Origin: CAYUVH01 sp964448135
GTDB taxonomy: Bacteria; Verrucomicrobiota; Verrucomicrobiia; Limisphaerales; UBA8199
Reading direction: 5' to 3'
DNA: 64,000 bases
Assembly (NCBI GenBank): GCA_964448135.1
Contig: CAYUVH010000006.1
Location: forward strand, 1-64,000
Shown: in pieces, positions 53,108-61,205 of the stretch
Layout of the letters: each line of letters starts with the position of its first letter
Position numbering within the stretch: the stretch's first letter is position 1
Made by a program: the position numbers and the translations under genes
The notes under the pieces: generated by a model
Seen by the model: the letters and a program-made list of their open reading frames with translations, nothing else
Told to the model about the DNA's origin: nothing
Databases searched by the model: none

Positions 53108-55006
53108 TCACCGGTTGATCTCCGGCCCCAGCCGGCGATGCATTTCCGCCAGCTTCGCGGTGGGGATCTTGATCACTTCGCGGTCGTAGGTCATCAAGCC
53201 GTTGAGTTCGCTTTCAACATCCGTGGTCTGCGTGTAAACCCCGGCGGAAATGCCTTTGGCCTTGAGTTTGACGAGTTCGTCGAGGGATTTGACGTAGCGC
53301 GCTTCGTATTCCTCGATGGTTTTCGGCAGCCCGCCGTAGCCCCAGTTGTTCATTTCGGGATTCCACAAATGCCCGCGCACGGGCCAGCCGTGGCCGCCGA
53401 ATTCGCCCACGACTTTCACGAAATCATTGAACCTGTCCTGGCCGGGGGGAAAACCTGGATCCGGATATTTGTGGTTGTCGGCAATATTACCCACCGGCCA
53501 GAAATTTCCCCCGCTCGCAATGTTGACCAGGCGGGTGGGATCGTAGGCGGTCGCCCATTTGCCCACGTCCATCGTGCGATGCTGTCCCCACGCTTCGTTG
53601 AAGGGCGTCCACACGACGATGCACGGTTGGTTGTGCAATTCATCCATCATCGCCCTGAGCTCGCGCATCCATTCCTCGTGCGCCGCGTCCGGCCAGGTGG
53701 CGTCCTGCGGATTCGGTTGCATGCGCGTCCACTTGGGGCTGAGGTCCTGGTCGCCGCGCTTGCCCACGCCGCCGCTCACCTGGTCCTGCCAGAGCAACAT
53801 GCCCACACGGTCACAGTGCGCGTAATACCGTCGCGGCTCGACCTTAATGTGTTTGCGAATCATGTTGAACCCGGCGCTCTTGAGGAAATCAATGTCGTGG
53901 CTCATCGCCGCATCCGCGGGCGGCGTCAGCAATCCATCCGGCCACCAACCCTGGTCCAGTGGCCCCCAGTGAAAAATCTCCTCGCCGTTGAGCGTGAACC
54001 GCAAATCACCGTTCGCGTCGCGCTTTCGACCAATCTCGCGAATGCCCGCGTACGACTTGACGCTGTCTTCCACTTTCCCGTTCGCGTCCAACAACTCGAC
54101 GTTCAGGTCGTAAAGATTCGGATGCGCCGGCGACCAGAGCTTTGCGTTCGCGACCGTTAGCTTGAGCGGACCTGTCCCTTCCGCCGTCGCCACTTTCTTT
54201 CCGTCGAAGGACACGGTTACGCGCAGCTTCGTTCCACTCCCGGACGCGCCCCCGGGCTGCGGCTCCACCGTGATTGTCGCGGGTGAAATGGCGGTCGTAA
54301 TCTTTACCCCGTCCAGATGCCGCGCGGACACTTCCTCCAGCCACACCGTTTGCCAGATGCCCGACACGCGCGTGTACCAGATCCCCTTGGGCTCCAGTGT
54401 CTGCTTGCCCCGCAATTGCGAGCCGCCCGTCCCGTCCCACACCCGCACCGTCAGCTCATTCGCGCCCGGCTTCAGCGCGTCGGTGATATCGAAGCTGAAC
54501 GGTGTGTTGCCGCCCGTGTGTTCACCCACCTGCTTTCCGTTCACCCAGACCGTCGCCTGATAATCAACCGCTTCGAAATTCAGCAGCACGCGGCGTCCCT
54601 CCTTCGGGCTGGCTTCGATGGGCCGCTGATACCACAACGCCTGGTTTGGCTCGAGCAGCCTCCCCACGCCGGACAGGGCGGATTCGACGGCAAACGGAAC
54701 CAGGATTTTTCCCTGCCATTCCGTCGGCTTGATTGCGTCCTTCGCAGTGATCGCGTAGGACCACAGGCCATTTAGGTTCTGCCAGTCCTTCCGCTCGAAC
54801 TGCGGACGAGGATACTCCCGCCAGGCGTTGGCGGGCGTCACATCCTTTGCCCACCTGGTCATGATCCTGCCGGTTACCGGCTTCCATTCCGAATCCGCGC
54901 CGAAAGCGGTTGAGGCCACGCATGTCGCCAGCGCGACCAGCAGGACTGTCAACCGGGGAGTGGATTGCGATTTGACGAAGGCCCGCCGGGGAGAGTTGAT
55001 TTCCAT
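53108..55006 (-). CDS. Secreted glycoside hydrolase family 2 enzyme
   Basis: A 632-residue protein from the ATG at 55006, with a signal peptide (LTVLLVALATCVASTAFGA); the longer frame to 55171 is unlikely. The sugar-binding domain (LNGLWSYAI, WYQRPIEA, NFEAVDYQATVWVNGKQVGEH), the Ig-like domain, and a TIM barrel are all present. The acid/base is Glu471 in TPFNEAWGQ and the likely nucleophile Glu535 in VVGEFGGHG. GH2 enzymes remove beta-linked galactose, mannose or glucuronic acid; the exact sugar is not clear, but in this setting a uronidase or galactosidase acting on desulfated chains is plausible. Its ATG lies 39 bases from regulatory site 3. Confidence 0.92.
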   Translation of the reverse strand: MEINSPRRAFVKSQSTPRLTVLLVALATCVASTAFGADSEWKPVTGRIMTRWAKDVTPANAWREYPRPQFERKDWQNLNGLWSYAITAKDAIKPTEWQGKILVPFAVESALSGVGRLLEPNQALWYQRPIEASPKEGRRVLLNFEAVDYQATVWVNGKQVGEHTGGNTPFSFDITDALKPGANELTVRVWDGTGGSQLRGKQTLEPKGIWYTRVSGIWQTVWLEEVSARHLDGVKITTAISPATITVEPQPGGASGSGTKLRVTVSFDGKKVATAEGTGPLKLTVANAKLWSPAHPNLYDLNVELLDANGKVEDSVKSYAGIREIGRKRDANGDLRFTLNGEEIFHWGPLDQGWWPDGLLTPPADAAMSHDIDFLKSAGFNMIRKHIKVEPRRYYAHCDRVGMLLWQDQVSGGVGKRGDQDLSPKWTRMQPNPQDATWPDAAHEEWMRELRAMMDELHNQPCIVVWTPFNEAWGQHRTMDVGKWATAYDPTRLVNIASGGNFWPVGNIADNHKYPDPGFPPGQDRFNDFVKVVGEFGGHGWPVRGHLWNPEMNNWGYGGLPKTIEEYEARYVKSLDELVKLKAKGISAGVYTQTTDVESELNGLMTYDREVIKIPTAKLAEMHRRLGPEINR

Positions 55007-55044
55007 AAAGTCCGGGCATTGAACCACATCCAACCCAAAGGTAA

Positions 55045-55060
55045 ATCGTCTAAACCGACG
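55045..55060 (+). promoter_or_regulatory. Shared 16-bp motif, site 3
   Basis: ATCGTCTAAACCGACG lies between the divergent GH2 gene (39 bases from its ATG) and the modular sulfatase starting at 55274 (214 bases). It is the most diverged of the four copies. Confidence 0.5.
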
Positions 55061-55273
55061 ATACGCGGGGCAGGGCAGTTGAACCTGCGCCGACCGTTCA
55101 ACGACCCCGGTGGGCGGGTCTGCCTCCCTTCGATCCTTGAAATCCGAAGTTTTAAGTTTCCCTTCCCTCATCCATCTGGACGACTAGCCTATACCTGCCA
55201 TTCAGCCTATTCTAACCAAAGTCCTGATGTATAACCGCTGCCAAGCGTCCTCCCCCGAAGCGACGAGAATTTC

Positions 55274-58200
55274 ATGACGCACCTAACCCTCCGCTCTTTC
55301 GCGATCGTCGCCGTCGTCATGGCCGCCCTGGCTCTGCCCGCCAGATCCCCGGCACAAACCATTCTCTTTTCGGATACCTTCAATCGCTCCAACAACCTGA
55401 ACCTCAGCGCCGCGACCAACGGCATGAGCGGGCTGTTGCTCGGCAATGGTACTTTCGCGGTAAGTAACGTCTGGCTCGAGCCGGTGGATGTTGCCACTTC
55501 CACCGCCTCCGATTCCCAGGTTTTAACCAATCAACTCAAGCTGGGCGGCAACTTGCACACCGTCCACGTGGTGCCCAACCGCAATTTCGCGAACGACTTC
55601 GCCGCCGGCACTTTTTCCGTCAGCCTGCGACTGATTAGCGCGCCCACCGGCACCTCGCCCGTGGACCGCTATGCCGGTATCGGCCTCGGCGGGTCGCTGG
55701 CGGAATTAACGTCCACGGTGGACCAGGCCATCCCGAATAAGGCCGACCTGTTCGTCGGCGAGACACAGGACGGCTTGCTGCGGATCAATGACGAAAACCC
55801 CGCGACCCGCCCGGGCTCCGGTAGCATCACGCCCACCACCACCATCGATCTGGACGGCGGCGCGGCGACGTTCATCCCGGGAACCTTGCGGCTGGATTTG
55901 ACGGTGACCAACACCAGTGCCGGCAGCACCGTGGTGTACGACGTGTTCTTCGACAACGGCCTCGGCGGCGGCTTCGTGGACGTCCTGCCGGCCACGCGCA
56001 GCTTTGTGTGGAGTGGCAACGGCGAACTTTACGTGGCCGCCGCGGATCGTTCGGTGGCTGGAGCGATCGTGGATGATTTCCAAATCAGCACCATCGCCAC
56101 GGCGCCGCCACCTCCCACCGCCAGCCTTTCGGTCACGCCCGATACAGTCATGTCCACCAACACGGCGCAGGCCGTTACGCTGAATTTAACGCTGGCCAAT
56201 CTCAGCGGCGGCTCGACCTACGTGATTGCCGCGGACAAGGCGGTAGGTTTTCCGAGCGGCGGCCAGAGCGGCGCCGCCACCAACGGCGTGAAGTCCATCG
56301 GCGCCGTCGTGAATGGGACCCTCGGCGATACGACCTTCACCCTGCGCGTGTCCAATTCCCTCCCCGCGCTCGTTGCGTCCGCCACCGCCAGGGTGACGCA
56401 GCAGGTTATCCGGCCCGCCGGCGCGCCGAATGTTCTCGTCATTCTTTACGATGACACTGGCTGGGCCGACTTCGGGTGTTACGGCAGCCCGATCCGCACG
56501 CCCAACATTGACAGCCTCGCCACCAACGGCTTGCGGTTCCGCAACTTCTACAACACCGCACGGTGTTCGACTACCCGCTGCGCCTTGCAGACCGGCAACT
56601 ACAACCAGCAGGTGGCGCAGGTGCCCACGGACCCCCTGCCGAACTTGCGCTACGACAACAATCTGACCATCGCCGAATTGCTCGGCACGGCCGGGCCCTT
56701 CGGCTCGACCGGTTACCGCACTTACATGGCCGGCAAGTGGCACATGGGCACCGACGCGCCGGAGCAGCCTCGTTCGCGGGGTTACGATCATGCCTTCGGT
56801 CACGGTGTGAATGCGGACGGTGCCAATCCGGGCGGTGTCTTCGATTTTTGGGACGAGAGCCTGTATTTCATCACCTCCACCAGCAACGCCATCACGCAGC
56901 GGACCTACGGCCCGGCGACTCAATTTCATTATTCGGAGGCGATTGGCGACTACTGCGTGGATTATCTGAATCACAATTTCGTGACCAACCACGACGGCCG
57001 GCCCTTCTTTATGTACATGCCGTTCAACGCGCCGCATTGGCCCGTCAACGGCCCCGCAGCCCTCGCCAACAAATACACCGACGTCGCCGACCCCACGCCG
57101 GGTGACACGGACGTGGTTCATTATGAGGACGGCTGGGATGTGATCCGCGCCATGGTTTACAGCAATCAACTCGCGATGGGCGTGCTCAAACCTGGCACCG
57201 CGCTATCGCCGAAGAACCGTACGGAATCCCCGACCGGCACCGCCGCCCAGGCGCCGATTGACGATTGGAACACGCTGTCGCTGGCGCAGCGCAGCGACCT
57301 GGCGCGCCGCGTGGCCGTGTATGCATCCATGATCGAACTCGACGACCAGAACATCGGCAAGGTCGTCAATCGCCTCAAGGAATTGGGCCAGTTCGACAAC
57401 ACGCTCATCTTCATCCTGGCGGACAATGGCGCGAATTTCGAAGGCGGCGAGTTCGGCAACAGCGATGCGTCCAACTTCACGCCCTGGACCACCGCCGATC
57501 TGGCCGCCATGGGCGGACCGAAATCCGCCTATGATGCGCTGGGCCTCTCCTACACCAAGTACCCGCGCGTCAACCTCGGCGCCGCCTGGGCCAACGTCAG
57601 CAACACACCTTACCGCTTCTACAAACATTTCAACCACAACGGTGGCATCAAATCCCCGCTGGTCGTCTCCTGGCCCGCCGGCATCACCAATTCCCTCAAC
57701 GGCACCTGGGTGGACGAACGCGCCCACCTGATTGACATCATGGCCACCGTCGCCGAAGTCACCGGCGCGCCGCGCCCCACGAATTTTAACAGCCACCCGG
57801 TCCTGCCGCTGCAGGGCGTCAGCCTCAAACCGCTCTTCGTCGGTCAGCCTCTTGCCATCCGCGACCTCGGCTTCGAACACGAGAAAAATCGCGCCTACTT
57901 CCGCGGCAACTGGAAACTCGTCACGAAAAACTTCGCTCTCAGCGACGGCAGCTCACCCGCCAACGAAATCGAGCTCTATGATATTGTCCGCGACTCCACC
58001 GAGTTGACCAACGTCGCCGCCATCGAACCCGTGGTGCTCGCCAACCTGATCGACGCCTGGAACGCGTGGTCCATGAACGTCGGCCTGCCGACAAATTCAA
58101 CCTACCTGCTCCCCTCTTTTTCGCCGCCGCAGATTTTTCCGGGCGCGCTCGCCAATGATTTGTTCGTGGATAATTTCAATCGCACGAGCGCGAACGACAT

Positions 58201-59299
58201 TGATGCCAGCGCTACCGGCATGTCCGGCAGCCGCGTGCCGCCCATGGGGGCGACCAGCGCCTACTACGAAGGCTATGAACTCGGCGGCAACCGCGACATC
58301 AGCGTCACCAACAACGGCCTCCGCCTGTGCCTCAACGGCGGCACCAGCGAATGCGGCCTGCGACACAACTTCATCGGCTCCGATATCACCGCCGCCGGCG
58401 GCTTCTCCGTCCAAATGCGCATCGACGACCTCAACGCCTTCACACCCGAATCCAATCACTACGCGGGCTTCGGCGTGGGCATGACTCAATCGGAAGCCGC
58501 CGGCGGCGCGGACATCGCCAGCCCCGGCTCGTTCCGCGGCAACGGCCTCAACCTCGGCATCGCCAATTGCTTCATCGAACTCGACTACTTCGGCAACGTG
58601 AAGCTCTGGACCAACGGCGTGCTCGTCGTCTCCGTCCCCATGAACCAGAACCACGGCACCCTCCTCGCCAGCTTCGCCACCGCCAGCTTTAATGCCGGCA
58701 GCACTGTGACGGTGACGGTTCTCCTCGACGGCAACACCGTGGACCTCGACCCCGCCACCCCCGGCGTGTCCCGCGCCTTCACTTGGAAAAATACCGGCGC
58801 AAATTACATCGGCCTGAGCGCACGCGCCACTGCGCCATCCGTTGCCTTCGTGAAGCTGGACAATCTGGCCATCCGCACGCTGCCCCTCGGCTATTCACTG
58901 GCGACCGACTACGCCATGAACGCCGGCCTAAACTCCCCCGCCAATGCCGCCAACGCCGACCCGGATGCCGACGGCGACAGCAATCTCATCGAATGGCTCA
59001 AAGGCGGCGAACCCGGCGGCTCGGACGCGTCCCGCAAACTCTTATGGGTCCAGGCCACTCCGGCCGGCGAATTCCGCTTCAACCATTACCGGCTCGACAA
59101 CGCCGCCGCGGCTGGCGTGGGCTATACTTTCCGTTACTCCACCAACTTGGTGACTTGGGGAACGTTCGCCCCGGAAGAACTGTCCAGCGTCACGGACAAG
59201 CCCGGCTATCACCGCGTGCAAAGCCGCGTCCCCGCGGCCATCGCCACCGGCAAAGACCGCATTTTTATTTCCCTGACCACCACCGGCCTGGCTCCTTGA
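55274..59299 (+). CDS. Secreted modular sulfatase with an unusual C-S-T-T-R active-site motif
   Basis: A 1341-residue exported protein (signal FAIVAVVMAALALPARSPAQ). Order: a beta module (about 28-275) similar to the N-terminus of the neighbouring sulfatase starting at 48351; a short Ig-like linker; sulfatase domain (about 386-930); then a second beta module (961-1225) similar to the C-terminal module of the PATR-sulfatase; and a NADPDADGDSN tail. Metal-site landmarks YDDTGW, GKWHMG and ADNGANF are intact. The formylglycine site reads Cys431-Ser-Thr-Thr-Arg, with Thr433 where sulfatases have Pro. Either maturation tolerates this or the enzyme is altered; the other two sulfatases here have CSPTR and CSPSR. 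Confidence 0.9.
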   Translation: MTHLTLRSFAIVAVVMAALALPARSPAQTILFSDTFNRSNNLNLSAATNGMSGLLLGNGTFAVSNVWLEPVDVATSTASDSQVLTNQLKLGGNLHTVHVVPNRNFANDFAAGTFSVSLRLISAPTGTSPVDRYAGIGLGGSLAELTSTVDQAIPNKADLFVGETQDGLLRINDENPATRPGSGSITPTTTIDLDGGAATFIPGTLRLDLTVTNTSAGSTVVYDVFFDNGLGGGFVDVLPATRSFVWSGNGELYVAAADRSVAGAIVDDFQISTIATAPPPPTASLSVTPDTVMSTNTAQAVTLNLTLANLSGGSTYVIAADKAVGFPSGGQSGAATNGVKSIGAVVNGTLGDTTFTLRVSNSLPALVASATARVTQQVIRPAGAPNVLVILYDDTGWADFGCYGSPIRTPNIDSLATNGLRFRNFYNTARCSTTRCALQTGNYNQQVAQVPTDPLPNLRYDNNLTIAELLGTAGPFGSTGYRTYMAGKWHMGTDAPEQPRSRGYDHAFGHGVNADGANPGGVFDFWDESLYFITSTSNAITQRTYGPATQFHYSEAIGDYCVDYLNHNFVTNHDGRPFFMYMPFNAPHWPVNGPAALANKYTDVADPTPGDTDVVHYEDGWDVIRAMVYSNQLAMGVLKPGTALSPKNRTESPTGTAAQAPIDDWNTLSLAQRSDLARRVAVYASMIELDDQNIGKVVNRLKELGQFDNTLIFILADNGANFEGGEFGNSDASNFTPWTTADLAAMGGPKSAYDALGLSYTKYPRVNLGAAWANVSNTPYRFYKHFNHNGGIKSPLVVSWPAGITNSLNGTWVDERAHLIDIMATVAEVTGAPRPTNFNSHPVLPLQGVSLKPLFVGQPLAIRDLGFEHEKNRAYFRGNWKLVTKNFALSDGSSPANEIELYDIVRDSTELTNVAAIEPVVLANLIDAWNAWSMNVGLPTNSTYLLPSFSPPQIFPGALANDLFVDNFNRTSANDIDASATGMSGSRVPPMGATSAYYEGYELGGNRDISVTNNGLRLCLNGGTSECGLRHNFIGSDITAAGGFSVQMRIDDLNAFTPESNHYAGFGVGMTQSEAAGGADIASPGSFRGNGLNLGIANCFIELDYFGNVKLWTNGVLVVSVPMNQNHGTLLASFATASFNAGSTVTVTVLLDGNTVDLDPATPGVSRAFTWKNTGANYIGLSARATAPSVAFVKLDNLAIRTLPLGYSLATDYAMNAGLNSPANAANADPDADGDSNLIEWLKGGEPGGSDASRKLLWVQATPAGEFRFNHYRLDNAAAAGVGYTFRYSTNLVTWGTFAPEELSSVTDKPGYHRVQSRVPAAIATGKDRIFISLTTTGLAP

Positions 59300-59440
59300 G
59301 GAGGCCGTGCACAAATAATCCCGGCGCGCGGCCGTACAAACCGCGGCACGTTCAAAAGCCCCGGGATTTGCGCTTGGCGAAGCCATGACAGGGCCAGACC
59401 TGGCCACTTTTGCCCAAAGCCCCAAAGTAAACCGGCATGT

Positions 59441-59456
59441 CATCGGTTCGGACGAT
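59441..59456 (-). promoter_or_regulatory. Shared 16-bp motif, site 4
   Basis: On the minus strand ATCGTCCGAACCGATG, about 108 bases upstream of the PATR gene starting near 59559/59565 and in the opposite orientation to sites 1-3. The 59300-59525 spacer holds nothing else recognisable. Confidence 0.6.
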
Positions 59457-59564
59457 AGTCGCGGAAGCAAACGCTACCTAGAATGATCGCCGATTCATTC
59501 TGTTCCATGTCCTGCAGCTCGCACATTGCTTGACGAAACGACCACCATCAGCCAACCCATGCAA

Positions 59565-61205
59565 ATGAACCCCAACTCCTTGAAGCGGCTCGGCGCAGCG
59601 ATTCTTCCCTGCCTGTTGGCCGGGTTTGCAGCCCACGCGGCCACCACCCTCACGAATACATACAATTCTTCGACCACCTGGCAGGTACCCGCTGGCGTCA
59701 CTTCCGTCACGATTTCTGCCTGGGGCGCTGGCGGCGGTAGCGGAGGTAGCACGAACAGCGGCGCGCAGGTACGCGTGGCGGGCGGCGGCGGGGCCGCGGG
59801 TGGAGCATTTGCCGGCAGCACGGTTTCGGTGAACGCCGGGGATGTATACTCGATCAACATAGGCGCTGGCGGAACCGCGGGCGTGGGCGGCATCGCCGGG
59901 ACCGGCGGTACCGGTGGCAATTCCTACGTCAGCAACAATGTCCCGTCCGGTTTGGCTGTTCTCGCGCAAGGCGGAGCCGGCGGCGGCAATGGAACCATTG
60001 CCGGCACGACGCCCACGCAGGGCACCGGGGGTGTCGGGTCCACCAGTTCCAGTGTGGGCACGACCCTGTTTGCCGGCGGCAGCGGCGCGGCGGCCATCAA
60101 TCCCAACAGCGGCGCGGGTGGTGGTGGCGCGGGCAGCGGGGGAGCTGGCGGCAACGGCGTGGCAACGACCGCCGGCACGGGTGGCACGCCCGACGGCGGT
60201 ATCGGCGGCGCGGGACGGATCAATGCGAACCCGGGTACGGTAGGCACCGCACCCGGTGGCGGCGCCGGCGGCGCCAAGGTCGGCAACACGACCACGGGCG
60301 TCCAGCCTGGTGCGGCCGGTGGCGCGGGTCGGGTGGTGCTGGTCTATACCATCCCCTTTAACACCCTCTCCTGGATTGGTGATGGGGTAAACAATCTCTG
60401 GAGCACGAATTCCGGCAACACTTGCTGGGACAGCGACGCGAATAACCTGGCCGACACAGGCTTCACCGATGGGGATGTGGTGAGCTTCAACAACGCGGGC
60501 GTAATCAATACGAACGTGACCATCGCCACCGCGGTGGCTCCCACCTCAATCACGGTTACGGATCCGGTCGGCTACGTCTTTGCCGGCAGCGGCCGGATCA
60601 CGGGGGTGACCACGCTGACGAAGTCATCCACCGGGGTGCTCACCATCAGCACGGCCAACGACTACACGGGCGGCACGACCATCAGCGGCGGGAGCATTCG
60701 TGTGGACAATGACGCGGCCCTGGGTGGCGGTAGAATCAGCATGGGCGGAGGCGGCGCCTTGACTTCAACCGGCAGCACGCCCAGGACATTTACGAACCAG
60801 TTCGTGATTACCAGCGCCTCCATCCTGGGGGATCTGGTGGACAATGGGCTGTTGACGTTCAGCAATGCCGTCAACTTCAACGGCGCCAATCGCACGCTCA
60901 CCAACTTCAGCGACGTCGTGTTTGCCGCAGGTTCGACCAATGGCCAAATCGGTTCCAAGTCGGGACCGGCCACGCTGACCCTGCGGGGCGTGTTTAATTA
61001 CGGGGGGGGCGAGCGATGTCATGGACGGCACGGAGATTCTGGATGGCGCCACGGTCACCAACACGGACCGGTTGATCGCGGATGCCTCAAGCGGAAAACT
61101 GGCGCGCCTGGTCCTCACCAACGGGGCAAAGGTAATCTCCACCGGTACGGGCAACAACCTGCGGGCGGGCCGCGCGGGGGCCGTGGACGGCACGAATATC
61201 GTTGA
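59565..61205 (+). CDS. Glycine-rich + PATR secreted protein, N-terminal part (frameshifted)
   Basis: From the ATG at 59565 (MNPNSLKRLGAAILPCLLAG, signal peptide; ATG at 59559 also possible) the protein has a glycine-rich domain (about 25-265; TWQVPAGVTSVTISAWGAGG and many GGAGG turns), then PATR units (TTLTKSSTGVLTISTANDYTGG cut into shorter pieces in this frame). At the G8 tract 61002-61009 the frame is lost: expected GASDVMDGTE becomes GERCHGRHGD, and it runs on out of homology to 61205. Removing one G restores a continuous frame into the next entry, so the intact gene would encode about 1420 residues and end at 63825. Confidence 0.75.
   Translation: MNPNSLKRLGAAILPCLLAGFAAHAATTLTNTYNSSTTWQVPAGVTSVTISAWGAGGGSGGSTNSGAQVRVAGGGGAAGGAFAGSTVSVNAGDVYSINIGAGGTAGVGGIAGTGGTGGNSYVSNNVPSGLAVLAQGGAGGGNGTIAGTTPTQGTGGVGSTSSSVGTTLFAGGSGAAAINPNSGAGGGGAGSGGAGGNGVATTAGTGGTPDGGIGGAGRINANPGTVGTAPGGGAGGAKVGNTTTGVQPGAAGGAGRVVLVYTIPFNTLSWIGDGVNNLWSTNSGNTCWDSDANNLADTGFTDGDVVSFNNAGVINTNVTIATAVAPTSITVTDPVGYVFAGSGRITGVTTLTKSSTGVLTISTANDYTGGTTISGGSIRVDNDAALGGGRISMGGGGALTSTGSTPRTFTNQFVITSASILGDLVDNGLLTFSNAVNFNGANRTLTNFSDVVFAAGSTNGQIGSKSGPATLTLRGVFNYGGGERCHGRHGDSGWRHGHQHGPVDRGCLKRKTGAPGPHQRGKGNLHRYGQQPAGGPRGGRGRHEYR
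61002..61009. other. G8 homopolymer at the frameshift
   Basis: Eight consecutive G. Seven would keep the reading frame and reproduce the sequence of the homologous PATR gene starting at 48351 (SGASDVQDGTVIYDGATVTN against GASDVMDGTEILDGATVTN). Either a sequencing or assembly error or a slippage-prone tract. Confidence 0.8.
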
